Below are positions 7,980 to 14,900 of a DNA stretch of 22,696 nt, piece by piece. The stretch's first letter is position 1. Every line of letters starts with the position of its first letter. The DNA comes from a bacterium (GTDB lineage Bacteria > Chloroflexota > Dormibacteria > Aeolococcales > Bog-877). The translations under genes and the position numbers were made by a program. Below the pieces are notes generated by a model that made no database searches, was not told the origin of the DNA, and saw only the letters and a program-made list of their open reading frames with translations. Location of the stretch: assembly GCA_021798435.1 (NCBI GenBank), contig JAJZGN010000006.1, positions 1 through 22,696 on the forward strand. The letters are read 5' to 3'.

Positions 7980-8360
7980 GACCCCTGCCCCGCGCACTGC
8001 TCTCCAGCGTCAGGAGGGCGCACCTCGGGCCGGCCACGTCCACCCTGCAATCCCAGGACCGGTCGCAGTTCCGCGCCCGCTCCAGGCGGAGTCACATTGA
8101 GGGGACCCCATTGGTCAGTCCAGGTGTTGTGGACTACCGGCAGAGGGTCACCCCACTCGCGCAGGGGTGGGTTGTCCATCGGGTAGATCTGTCCGGCGGA
8201 GAGGTGGTTGGCGGCGCGCCCATCCGGGGAGAGTGGCTCTCGATTGGGGCTGTCGTCGCCATTCTCGATCGATATCCCCGACAAGGCCCCGCGACGCGTC
8301 CCTCCGCCCCCTCCAGGGCGCGCCCCGGCACCGGGTTCGCCGCTCCGGCGCCGGCTCCGC
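7980..8360. other. Intergenic stretch around the phosphoketolase relic
   Basis: No intact gene is supported between the hydrolase terminator and the promoter of the HhH-GPD gene. Apart from the minus-strand relic at 8093-8262 I see no RNA gene, repeat or attachment site. Base composition is locally a little less GC-rich within the relic (for example around 8100-8120 and 8240-8275). Confidence 0.5.
8093..8262 (-). pseudogene. Relic of phosphoketolase N-terminus
   Basis: Read on the minus strand, 8156-8221 encodes a peptide containing RAANHLSAGQIYPMDNPPL. It closely matches the conserved N-terminal segment of xylulose-5-phosphate/fructose-6-phosphate phosphoketolase, which I recall as RAANYLSVGQIYLLDNPLL. 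Upstream, in another frame, an ATG at 8262 gives MATTAPIESHSP, which resembles the start of such proteins. Downstream, QWGPLNV (about 8113-8093) may be a shortened copy of the family's HWGTTPGLNF. Frames change between the pieces and the remaining roughly 700 residues are missing, so this is a decayed fragment. The match is from memory of the family and has not been searched. Confidence 0.55.
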
Positions 8361-8366
8361 TAACCT
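8361..8366 (+). promoter_or_regulatory. -10 box TAACCT giving a leaderless transcript
   Basis: TAACCT (pattern TAnnnT) ends 6 nt before the GTG at 8373, and no ribosome-binding site lies in between. This is the geometry of leaderless actinobacterial promoters. No clear -35 is visible. Confidence 0.45.
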
Positions 8367-8372
8367 TGACGG

Positions 8373-8945
8373 GTGCCCGGTTTTCCCTTCGCCGAGGTGG
8401 ACCGCCTGCCGTTCACCTCAGACCCCGAGGCCGACCGGCTGCTGGTCCAGGAGCCGCTGGCGCTCCTCATGGGATTCCTCCTCGACCAGCAGGTGCCCCT
8501 CCAACGTGCCTTCTCCGCCCCCAAGGAGTTGCGGGACCGGGTCGGCTCCCTGGATGCGGAGGTACTGCTCCAACTTCCCCCCGGCACCCTCCAGGAGGCG
8601 TTCCGACGTCCCCCCGCCCTGCACCGCTTCCCGCAGATGATGGCGGCGCGGCTGGAGGCCGCGCTGCAGCTCCTGGTCAAGGAGTACGGAGGAGACCCGG
8701 CCCGGATCTGGGAGGGGGTGCCCGATGCCAGCGAGCTCCGGAAGAGGTTGCTGGCCCTCCCCGGGGTGGGCCCGATGAAGGCCGAGACTCTGCAGGCGCT
8801 GCTGGCTCTGCAGCTGGGGGTTAGGCCCCGGGGCTGGGAGGCGTGCCTTCCCGACCATCCGACCCTGGCCACGGTCCGCAGTGAGGAGGAGCTGCGCGGC
8901 TACCAGGCCCAGAAGCGGGCGCACAAGCTGGCGATGCGCTCGTGA
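8373..8945 (+). CDS. HhH-GPD-type base-excision DNA repair protein
   Basis: 190 residues, starting at a GTG with no Shine-Dalgarno sequence, 6 nt after TAACCT, so probably leaderless. It matches a small actinobacterial family annotated as HhH-GPD-type base excision repair protein. Visible family features are SDPEADRLLVQEPLALLMGFLLDQQV near the N-terminus, PALHRFPQMMAARL in the middle, the helix-hairpin-helix LPGVGPMKAE (residues 129-138), and QLGVRPRGWE after it. The catalytic Asp context of classical glycosylases (V-D-T-H-V) is not evident and no 4Fe-4S Cys cluster is present, so glycosylase activity is inferred from fold only. Its last four bases overlap the start of the next gene (GTGA), implying translational coupling. 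Confidence 0.85.
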   Translation: MPGFPFAEVDRLPFTSDPEADRLLVQEPLALLMGFLLDQQVPLQRAFSAPKELRDRVGSLDAEVLLQLPPGTLQEAFRRPPALHRFPQMMAARLEAALQLLVKEYGGDPARIWEGVPDASELRKRLLALPGVGPMKAETLQALLALQLGVRPRGWEACLPDHPTLATVRSEEELRGYQAQKRAHKLAMRS

Positions 8946-9715
8946 GCGAGAAGGGGCTGCGCGAGCTGGCGGCGGCCGCCGACCGGGTGTGCCGTCTGCT
9001 CTGGGTGCTGCGGTCGGCCGAGCCCGAGATCCTGGAGCTGATCGAGAGGCGCGGATCCCATGGCTATGTGCACTACCTGACGAGCCGCCTCGGGCTCTTG
9101 CCGGAGTCGCGGTGGGCGGCCGTGGTGCGGATTGTGCCTCCATCGCTGGTCGAGCACCTCCTGCCCCGCTGCCGGGAGCTGGAGCCGAGCCGATACGTTG
9201 AGGAGGCGCTGGGGGCGGCCTCGGCCGCCCTGAAGCGTCGGCACCCCGATCCCCTCCCTTTCGGGATGGAGCGGTTGGGGCGAGGGGAGGTGCAGGGGGA
9301 GCTCGGGGCCGCCTTCGCCGCAGTTCCGCGAACCGGCGACCGGCAGCGGGACTTCCTTCTTGATTCCATGGCACTGCGCGAGGAGCGGAGCCACCTGCAC
9401 TTCCGGTCCGGGGAGGAGGCCGGTTGGTCTGACCTCCAGCTGATGCTGGTCACCGCGGCCTTCAGGAGCAGGTCGCCCCTCAAGGTGGCGGCTCAGTTCC
9501 GCTGGCCCGAGGAGGAGGCCGAATCGGAGCTGGCCGCGCTGGCAGACCTGGGGCTCATGGACGGGGAGGGTGGGCTGACTCCCAAGGGCCGGGAGGCGCG
9601 GGAGGCGCTGGAGCGCGAGACCGACTCCCGGGTGGCGGCGGCGCTGGCCGCTCGGGGCGTCGCCGATGCCTCGGCCGAGATCTCCCGAATCGCGCCCTTG
9701 CTGCGGGAGGGCTGA
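8942..9715 (+). CDS. SCO6745-like helical/winged-helix protein
   Basis: 257 residues, starting at a GTG within the stop of the HhH-GPD gene (4-nt overlap). The N-terminal half (AAADRVCRLLWVLRSAEPEI, then GYVHYLTSRLGLLP and PSLVEHLLPRC) and the C-terminal half (FRWPEEEAESELAALADLGLMDGEGGLTPKGREAREALERETDS) match the layout of the actinobacterial SCO6745 family as I recall it, whose C-terminal part resembles a MarR-like winged helix. Function in that family is unknown. The tight coupling to a DNA-repair-type protein may hint at a shared role, but this is inference. No membrane segment or signal peptide is present. Confidence 0.7.
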   Translation: MSEKGLRELAAAADRVCRLLWVLRSAEPEILELIERRGSHGYVHYLTSRLGLLPESRWAAVVRIVPPSLVEHLLPRCRELEPSRYVEEALGAASAALKRRHPDPLPFGMERLGRGEVQGELGAAFAAVPRTGDRQRDFLLDSMALREERSHLHFRSGEEAGWSDLQLMLVTAAFRSRSPLKVAAQFRWPEEEAESELAALADLGLMDGEGGLTPKGREAREALERETDSRVAAALAARGVADASAEISRIAPLLREG

Positions 9716-9739
9716 CCGTGGTTGCGACGGGAGCGTTAC

Positions 9740-9758
9740 CCGGTGTCCCCGACGCCGG
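9740..9758 (+). terminator. Possible hairpin between SCO6745-like gene and L,D-transpeptidase
   Basis: CCGGTGTC (9740-9747) pairs with GACGCCGG (9751-9758), with one G-T wobble and a CCC loop, 25 nt after the stop codon. It lies just upstream of a putative -10 box, so it could instead be an operator-like dyad. Confidence 0.3.
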
Positions 9759-9761
9759 TTC

Positions 9762-9767
9762 TATCCT
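9762..9767 (+). promoter_or_regulatory. Possible -10 box TATCCT of the L,D-transpeptidase gene
   Basis: TATCCT fits TAnnnT and would give a leader of about 35 nt that contains GGAG (9798-9801), 7 nt before the ATG. No -35 is recognised. Confidence 0.35.
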
Positions 9768-9808
9768 TGTGAAGGTCGCGGCCCCCATCTGCGGGCTGGA
9801 GATGGAAG

Positions 9809-11176
9809 ATGCGCAGGATTAGGCTGGCCTGGGGTGGGTTGGGAGCGCTGGTGGTGGTGGCCCTGGCCGCCGACCTCTCCCTGGGATACGTCCAGAGCCA
9901 CACCCTCTCCGGCCAGCTGAGCTCGACCAAGCTGCTGGTGTCCCGGGATGCCAGCCTCGGGCTCTCCACCCGGGAGGCCAACCAGCTCCAGGACAGGATC
10001 AGGGCCATCGACGTCTCCTCTTGGTGGGATCCCGCCTTCCTCGCACAAGGGCAGTCGCAGGCCCTGGGCAAGGTGCGGGCGGAGGCGGGCCATCTCTTCC
10101 GTCTGGCCCTTGAGCGCGACCGGGCCGCCGCCCACGCCACCCTCGCGGCCTATCTGCGCTACGTCTCCAGCAACTCGGCATGGCTCGCCGACCCGCCCGG
10201 CAGCCAGAAGCTCACCTCCGAGCTCAATTCGGCCAGCACCCCCGGGGCGCTGCTGGCCCTGGAGGCCCAGCTCGACCTCAACATGCAGCAGGCTCGAGCG
10301 GCTGTCAGGTCGGCTCAGGCCAAGGCGGCTGCCAGCGTGACCCTCGCCCAGGCCCCCGGGGGGCTCTTGCAGCAGGCCTCCGAACTGGAGGCGATCGCCT
10401 CCGCGGACAACCTCTCCAGCCTCGGGGTGCCGGCGGCGGCGGCGGCCCTGAGGGCGGTGCTGGCCACGGGCGCGACCGGGGCCAGCCAGAGCGCCGCCCT
10501 CACCACCAACCTCACGTCGCTCCGAGCCGAAATCGGCCTCAACGACCAGGTGGCGTCGCTCGACCACTCCGTCATGGACCTGGTGGACCAGGCTGCCGCC
10601 GAGCAGACGCCGGGCTCCAGCGGGTACCTCTCCCAGTACCAGTCTGAGCAGCCGGCGTTCACCGCCGCCCAGACGGCCACCCAGCTGGTCGCGGTCCAGG
10701 CAGCCCTCAACACCCTCCAGTCGGCAGCCCAGCTGAGCCTTTCCGCCGACTCCTGCGGCCACACCAGCCTCCCGGGCAAGTCGATCTACATCTCCCTCTC
10801 CCTGCAGGAGATGGTCTTCTACGACAACGGCTGTGCGGTGAACGCCACCCCCGTGACCACCGGCCGGCCCCTCCTCAGGACCCCGACCGGGACCTTCCAC
10901 ATCTTCGACAAGCAGTCGCCCTACGTCTTCATCTCCCCCTGGCCACCGGGCTCCCCCTTCTGGTACCCCACCAGCCCGGTTAACTGGGTTATGGAGTTCG
11001 ACCAGGGCGGCTACTACATCCACGACGCTCCCTGGGAGCCAACCGCCCAGTACGGCCCGGGAAGTGAGAACGAGATCCCCGCAGCCAGCCATGGCTGCGT
11101 CCAGACCCCCGGTGCGGTGATGGCCTGGGCCTACCCCTGGACCCCCATGGGCACCCCGGTCGTGATCACTAGCTGA
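9809..11176 (+). CDS. L,D-transpeptidase (YkuD domain) with long helical N-terminal region
   Basis: 455 residues. Residues about 6-25 (WGGLGALVVVALAADLSLGY) form a membrane anchor or uncleaved signal. Residues about 28-310 are Ala/Gln/Leu-rich and probably mostly helical, with no recognised peptidoglycan-binding motif. The C-terminal YkuD domain starts near GKSIYISLSLQEMVFYDNG and includes TTGRPLLRTPTGTFHI, His405 in YYIHDAPW, and the catalytic SHGCV motif with His428 and Cys430. The usual Arg after SHGCV is Gln here. Such enzymes make 3-3 cross-links in peptidoglycan or attach proteins to it, outside the membrane (established knowledge). A MarR regulator follows after 5 nt. Presence of the catalytic Cys and both His suggests the enzyme is active. 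Confidence 0.88.
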   Translation: MRRIRLAWGGLGALVVVALAADLSLGYVQSHTLSGQLSSTKLLVSRDASLGLSTREANQLQDRIRAIDVSSWWDPAFLAQGQSQALGKVRAEAGHLFRLALERDRAAAHATLAAYLRYVSSNSAWLADPPGSQKLTSELNSASTPGALLALEAQLDLNMQQARAAVRSAQAKAAASVTLAQAPGGLLQQASELEAIASADNLSSLGVPAAAAALRAVLATGATGASQSAALTTNLTSLRAEIGLNDQVASLDHSVMDLVDQAAAEQTPGSSGYLSQYQSEQPAFTAAQTATQLVAVQAALNTLQSAAQLSLSADSCGHTSLPGKSIYISLSLQEMVFYDNGCAVNATPVTTGRPLLRTPTGTFHIFDKQSPYVFISPWPPGSPFWYPTSPVNWVMEFDQGGYYIHDAPWEPTAQYGPGSENEIPAASHGCVQTPGAVMAWAYPWTPMGTPVVITS

Positions 11177-11181
11177 AGGCG

Positions 11182-11697
11182 GTGGACCCCGATCCGGGGA
11201 GGGAGGAGCCCTTCTCGCCCAGCCCGGCCCTGCTGGAGCAGCTCGCCTTTCGCAGCCAGCTCCGCTATTTCTTCCGCCGGGCGCTGACCGCTCTCGACGC
11301 CAGCGTGGCCGACCACGGCCTCTCCCCGATGGGATACCACGCGGTGCTGGTGCTGGGGGGGGCCGGGCCCCAAGGCATGTGGGAGCACGAGCTGGTGGAC
11401 AACCTCAGCTCCAGCTCCGCCCACACCTCGGTACTCACCCGCCAGCTGGTGGCCCAGGGGCTGGTGGCTCGAGACCGGGAGGGCCCGGATCGGAGGCGGG
11501 TGACCCTATCTCTCACCTCTCATGGTTGGAGGGTCCTGGCCGCCATCGCCGAGGAGCACCAGCAGCGGCTCCACGAGCTGGTGGAGGGGTGGGACCCCAG
11601 GGCGTTCGAGGGGCTCTTGGAGCGGATCATGTCCGTCTACCTGGGGCTGGACGGGAGGGTGAGCGTGGAGACACTCCTCCCCACCGAGATCCCCTGA
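11182..11697 (+). CDS. MarR-family transcriptional regulator
   Basis: 171 residues from the GTG at 11182, 5 nt after the L,D-transpeptidase stop; only a weak AAGG precedes it, so coupled translation is likely. The order of elements is MarR-like: N-terminal helices (LAFRSQLRYFFRRALTALD, ADHGLSPMGYHAVLVL), the recognition region (ELVDNLSSSSAHTSVLTRQLVAQGLVAR), the wing DREGPDRRRVTLSLTSHG, and a C-terminal dimerisation helix (LAAIAEEHQQRLHELV). MarR proteins bind palindromic operators as dimers and are often released by small phenolic ligands (established knowledge). Its target may be its own operon or the downstream ureohydrolase gene; I see no obvious operator. Confidence 0.88.
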   Translation: MDPDPGREEPFSPSPALLEQLAFRSQLRYFFRRALTALDASVADHGLSPMGYHAVLVLGGAGPQGMWEHELVDNLSSSSAHTSVLTRQLVAQGLVARDREGPDRRRVTLSLTSHGWRVLAAIAEEHQQRLHELVEGWDPRAFEGLLERIMSVYLGLDGRVSVETLLPTEIP

Positions 11698-11720
11698 GGG
11701 CCAGGCCGATCACGGCCGCC

Positions 11721-11726
11721 GATAAT
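11721..11726 (+). promoter_or_regulatory. Possible -10 box GATAAT of the ureohydrolase gene
   Basis: GATAAT is an A/T-rich hexamer in an otherwise GC-rich stretch, 24 nt after the marR stop. It would give a leader of about 70 nt ahead of the ATG at 11803. GGCCG-ATCA-CGGCC at 11704-11717 upstream of it could be a weak terminator stem for marR or a dyad operator. Confidence 0.35.
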
Positions 11727-11747
11727 TGGGGGAGGTCACGACCCGGT

Positions 11748-11790
11748 AGGGCAGCGCCCTCAAAGGGTGCCCCTGGTCGCGCCCCGCGAC
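11748..11790 (+). promoter_or_regulatory. Structured 5' leader with alternative hairpins
   Basis: AGGGC-AGC-GCCCT (11748-11760) competes with GCGCCCT-CAA-AGGGTGC (11754-11770, one G-T pair), since both use the same GCCCT. A third perfect stem, GTCGCG-CCC-CGCGAC (11776-11790), directly abuts the ribosome site AGGAGGGG (11791-11798). Mutually exclusive stems upstream of a start are a feature of cis-regulatory RNAs, but GC-rich DNA produces them by chance. I cannot match it to a known riboswitch class. Confidence 0.3.
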
Positions 11791-11802
11791 AGGAGGGGAT
11801 TC

Positions 11803-12813
11803 ATGCCCAGGCCTGAGATCCCGCCCTCCCTGAGGGCACAGATGGACGGACCGGCCTATCTCGGTCCCGGCACCTTCGCGAAGGTGGTGGGGATCACGGA
11901 GCAGGAGGAGCTGGACAGCTGGCGGCCGGATGCCGCCGTGGTCGGTGCTCCCTACGACGACTCCACCACCTACCGGCCGGGGGCGCGCTTCGGCCCCCGG
12001 GCGATCCGGGTGGCGAACTACCAGACGCCCGAGTGGCATCTGGACCTTGAGGTCTCCCCCTTCACTGACCTCACGGTGGTCGATTACGGGGATGCCGTCT
12101 GCCCCCCCGGCGATGTGCATGCCTCCCACGAGGCCATCCGCAAGAGGGTGTCGGAGGTGGCCAGCCGGGGGATCGTGCCCCTGGTGCTGGGGGGTGACCA
12201 CTCCATAACCCTGCCCTCGGCGACCGCGGTGGCGGACGCGGTGGGCCGGGGGAGGCTGGGGATCGTCCACTTCGACGCCCACGCCGACACCGCCGCCGAG
12301 AGCTTCGGCAACCCGCTCTCCCACGGCACCCCGATGCGCCGGCTGGTGGAGTCCGGGGCGGTCCCCGGGCGCAACTTCGTGCAGGTGGGGCTGCGGGGCT
12401 ACTGGCCCCCCAGGGACGTCTTCGACTGGATGCGCGCGCAGGGGATGCGCTGGCACCTCATGGAGGAGGTCTGGGAGGAGGGGATCGCGGAGGTGATGCG
12501 CCGGGCGGTGGCGGAGGCGCTCGACGGGCCGGAGCTGATCTACATCTCCGTCGACATCGACGTGCTGGACCCGGGGTTCGCGCCCGGGACGGGGACCCCC
12601 GAGCCGGGCGGGATGAGCCCGGCCGACCTCCTGCGCGCCGTCCGCCAGGTGGCGCTCTCCACCACGGTGGTGGCCATGGACGTGGTGGAGGTGGCGCCGG
12701 CCAACGATCCGGCTGAGCTGACCGCCCAGAACGCCAACCGCTGCCTCACCGAGCTGCTCTCCGTTCTGGCCCACAAGAGAGTCCACGGATCGGGAGGGGT
12801 GCCCGAGGGCTGA
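11803..12813 (+). CDS. Agmatinase-family ureohydrolase
   Basis: 336 residues from the ATG at 11803, chosen because AGGAGGGG (11791-11798) is 4 nt away; an earlier in-frame GTG at 11767 has no ribosome site. All six metal ligands of the arginase/agmatinase fold are present: His133 in GGDHSIT, Asp158, His160 and Asp162 in DAHAD, and Asp251 and Asp253 in SVDIDVLDP. The substrate-loop sequence APGTGTPEPGG and the N-terminal VVGAPYDDSTTYRPGARFGPRAIR are typical of agmatinases and their relatives. These enzymes release urea from guanidino compounds such as agmatine, guanidinobutyrate or free guanidine (established knowledge); the sequence does not fix the substrate. It is monocistronic here, with no polyamine or urease gene nearby. 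Confidence 0.9.
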   Translation: MPRPEIPPSLRAQMDGPAYLGPGTFAKVVGITEQEELDSWRPDAAVVGAPYDDSTTYRPGARFGPRAIRVANYQTPEWHLDLEVSPFTDLTVVDYGDAVCPPGDVHASHEAIRKRVSEVASRGIVPLVLGGDHSITLPSATAVADAVGRGRLGIVHFDAHADTAAESFGNPLSHGTPMRRLVESGAVPGRNFVQVGLRGYWPPRDVFDWMRAQGMRWHLMEEVWEEGIAEVMRRAVAEALDGPELIYISVDIDVLDPGFAPGTGTPEPGGMSPADLLRAVRQVALSTTVVAMDVVEVAPANDPAELTAQNANRCLTELLSVLAHKRVHGSGGVPEG

Positions 12814-12836
12814 GACACCGGGAGGCCGCCGGTCTC
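12812..12836 (+). terminator. Hairpin overlapping the ureohydrolase stop
   Basis: GAGA-(CA bulge)-CCGG (12812-12821) pairs with CCGG-TCTC (12829-12836) around a 7-nt loop and starts inside the stop codon. It lies in the convergent gap with the minus-strand coxG-like gene. No U-tract follows. Confidence 0.4.
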
Positions 12837-12859
12837 CGAGCCGTGCCTGCCCCCCGGGG

Positions 12860-12876
12860 CCGCCGGCGACCGGCGG
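12860..12876 (-). terminator. Hairpin abutting coxG stop
   Basis: CCGCCGG (12860-12866) and CCGGCGG (12870-12876) form a perfect 7-bp stem around CGA, directly next to the minus-strand stop codon at 12877-12879. It could act in both directions between the convergent genes. Confidence 0.5.
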
Positions 12877-13452
12877 TCAGCCGCCGAACATCCGGCGGAC
12901 CCGCCGCCAGAGGACTCCCAGCAGCAGGGAGAGGGCGCCCACGGAGCTCTCCTTGGGCGCCGGCTGTGGCGGTGCGCTGCTGCCGGGCGCCTCGTGGAGC
13001 GGCTCCTGGGCCAGGGTCTGCTCCAGGCAGGTGGCGAACTGGGAGAGCAGGCGGTCGGCGACGTCCTGCATCAACCCTCGCCCGAACTGGGCCACCCTCC
13101 CGGTGATGGCCACGTCGGACTCGATAGTTCCCAGGGATCCGCCCTCGCCGTCCTCGCTCACCGTCATGGTGATGGTGGCGGAGGCGGTCCCCGCCCCCTG
13201 GGGGTCGCGCCCCTCGCCCCGCATGACCAGCCGCCGGGCCGCCCGGTCCACCTCGAGCACCGACATGACGCCGTCGTACTTCACGGTGACCGGGCCCACC
13301 TTGACAGTGACCCGGCCCTTGTAGGTGCGCTCATCCGTCCGCTCCTGGATGGAGGCTCCCGGTAGGCAGGGCGCGATCCTCTCCAGGTCCTCCAGCAGGG
13401 GCATCAGGAGGTCCGGAGCGATCGGGAGCTTGAGGGTGTTCTGCAGCAGCAA
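12877..13452 (-). CDS. coxG: CoxG-like SRPBCC protein
   Basis: 191 residues. The start is a TTG at 13452, supported by AGGAGG on the minus strand (13464-13459) 6 nt upstream and by homology starting at LLLQNTLKLPI. The core IAPCLPGASIQE, YKGRVTVKVGPVTVKYDG, GRDPQGAGTASATITMTV and DVAITGRVAQFGRGLMQDVADRLLSQFA is diagnostic of the CoxG/SRPBCC family. A Pro/Ser linker and a C-terminal amphipathic basic segment (LLLGVLWRRVRRMFGG) follow, as in CoxG proteins that tether Mo-containing CO dehydrogenase to the membrane (established knowledge). No coxM, coxS, coxL or coxD lies in the window, so its partner is unknown. An MFS gene lies 71 nt upstream on the same strand. Confidence 0.85.
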   Translation of the reverse strand: MLLQNTLKLPIAPDLLMPLLEDLERIAPCLPGASIQERTDERTYKGRVTVKVGPVTVKYDGVMSVLEVDRAARRLVMRGEGRDPQGAGTASATITMTVSEDGEGGSLGTIESDVAITGRVAQFGRGLMQDVADRLLSQFATCLEQTLAQEPLHEAPGSSAPPQPAPKESSVGALSLLLGVLWRRVRRMFGG

Positions 13453-13523
13453 GTGCGGCCTCCTGTGAGGTTGATGGCACCGCGATGATCCCAGAGGGGG
13501 GCGGTGGGCCGCCAGCCCCGGCG

Positions 13524-14819
13524 TCAGTTGGCGGGCTCGACCCGGTCCTCGGGCGCCCGCACCCGGAACACCAGCCACCCGCCCAGGACCAGCGCCAGCG
13601 CGAAGAAGCCGAAGATCAAGGGGAAGCCGAGGTTGTGGCGCAGGCCGTTGCCGTAGTCCAAGAGGGGCCCGGCGATGGCGGTGGCCAGAATTCCCGAGCC
13701 GGCGGTCGCCAGATTGGAGATCCCCATGTAGCGCCCCGCCGCACCCTCCGGAACCAGGTCGGCCACGAAGGCCCAGTCGACTGAGAGAAGCATGCCGAAG
13801 GCCGCGCCCACCAGGGCACCCAGCAGGTAGACCTCGGGGAGCGAGTTGGCCAGGATCAGCCCCGCCGTCCCCACCGCGCCCAGCCAGCAGGCGGCCCGGA
13901 CCACAGCGCGCCGACCGACGCGCTGAGAGTAGCGGGCGGCCGGCAGGGTCACCACGATCGCCAGCACCACTACCACGGCCAGCAGGACCGAAGTGGCTCC
14001 CGAGGCGCGGTCGGCCACCGCGCTGCCTGATCCCGGGAAGTAGTAGGCCTTGATGTACAGCAGGGCGAAGTCGGTGAGCCCGGCGATGCCCATCAGGGCC
14101 AGCAGGCGGGAGCCGAGGAGCCAGGTGAAGTCCGGGTCCCTCCGGGGGCGGAAGCTGAAGATGCCGAGCAGGGCCCGGCGGCGGCTGGCCAGCGGCTGCC
14201 GGGCCGGGGAGTCGGGCACAAGCCACAGCGTCACGGCAAGGGTCAGCACCAGGACCACGCCGGCGCTGGCCAGCGCCAGCTGGACATGCCCCAGGGCGAT
14301 CAGTTGGCCGGTGAGAAGGAAGCCCAGGGCGGTCCCCACAAAGACAGCCATCCCATAGTAGCCGGCGGCTCGGCCGCGCTCGCCGCTGGGCACCTGGTCG
14401 GGGAGCAGCCCCTGGTAGGCGCCCTCCGCCGTGTTGGAGCAGACCTGGAGGGCGCAGTAGGGGAGGAGGAGGGCGGCGTAGCTCCCGGCGAGGGCAAGGC
14501 CCAGAAGGCAGAGCAGGTCGCCCAGGGTGCCCGCCAGGATGTAGGGCTTGCGCCGGCCCCAGCGGACCCGGCAGCCGTCCGACAGCGCGCCCGCCGCCGG
14601 CTGGACCAGGATGGCCAGCACCGCCCCGGAGACCGACACCGCGCCCAGGGCCAGCCCGCGGTGGGCGGCGGGGACCAGCTGGATTATGAGGCGGGGGAGG
14701 ATGAGGGCCCCCATACCCTGCCAGAGGTAGTTGATCGCCAGCCAATAGGCGGACAGGGCCAGCAGCCGGGAGGCCGAGAACCGCACCGTGATCCGCGCGG
14801 CGGGCTGGGCGGCGCTCAT
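13524..14819 (-). CDS. MFS transporter
   Basis: 431 residues with about 12 predicted membrane segments in two halves, joined by a basic cytoplasmic loop (about residues 204-225, RQPLASRRRALLGIFSFRPRRD). The MFS motif A is present as GALSDGCRVRWGRRKPYI after the second helix, a form seen in SLC45-like and sugar:cation-type MFS members. A second-half counterpart is AARYSQRVGRRAV. The substrate cannot be inferred. No clear ribosome site precedes the ATG at 14819. The gene lies 81 nt downstream of the ABC exporter operon and 71 nt upstream of coxG on the same strand, so read-through from the exporter promoter is possible but not shown. Confidence 0.85.
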   Translation of the reverse strand: MSAAQPAARITVRFSASRLLALSAYWLAINYLWQGMGALILPRLIIQLVPAAHRGLALGAVSVSGAVLAILVQPAAGALSDGCRVRWGRRKPYILAGTLGDLLCLLGLALAGSYAALLLPYCALQVCSNTAEGAYQGLLPDQVPSGERGRAAGYYGMAVFVGTALGFLLTGQLIALGHVQLALASAGVVLVLTLAVTLWLVPDSPARQPLASRRRALLGIFSFRPRRDPDFTWLLGSRLLALMGIAGLTDFALLYIKAYYFPGSGSAVADRASGATSVLLAVVVVLAIVVTLPAARYSQRVGRRAVVRAACWLGAVGTAGLILANSLPEVYLLGALVGAAFGMLLSVDWAFVADLVPEGAAGRYMGISNLATAGSGILATAIAGPLLDYGNGLRHNLGFPLIFGFFALALVLGGWLVFRVRAPEDRVEPAN

Positions 14820-14900
14820 GCGGGAAGGCTGGCGCGCGCGCTCCGGTCTGTCAAGCGTCTGGGGCGGCCCGTCTCCCGCCGGCGGGCGCGGGTGGGGAGC

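Noticed and set aside
11731..11770. Guanidine-III-like riboswitch suggested by ACGACCCGG next to a ureohydrolase
   Set aside because: Beyond ACGA and CCCGG, the order of stems and the pseudoknot pairing I recall for that class are not present. Kept only as a generic structured leader.
12877..14745. A 622-codon minus-strand open frame running through the MFS gene and into coxG
   Set aside because: Over the MFS gene it is a Pro/Gly/Arg-rich shifted frame of a clearly better MFS reading. Only its last 191 codons, the CoxG part, are real, and they have their own ribosome site and TTG start.
14875..14886. Palindrome CCCGCCGGCGGG downstream of the ABC operon as a terminator or operator
   Set aside because: It leaves only a 4-bp stem once a loop is allowed, and such palindromes are expected by chance at this GC content.
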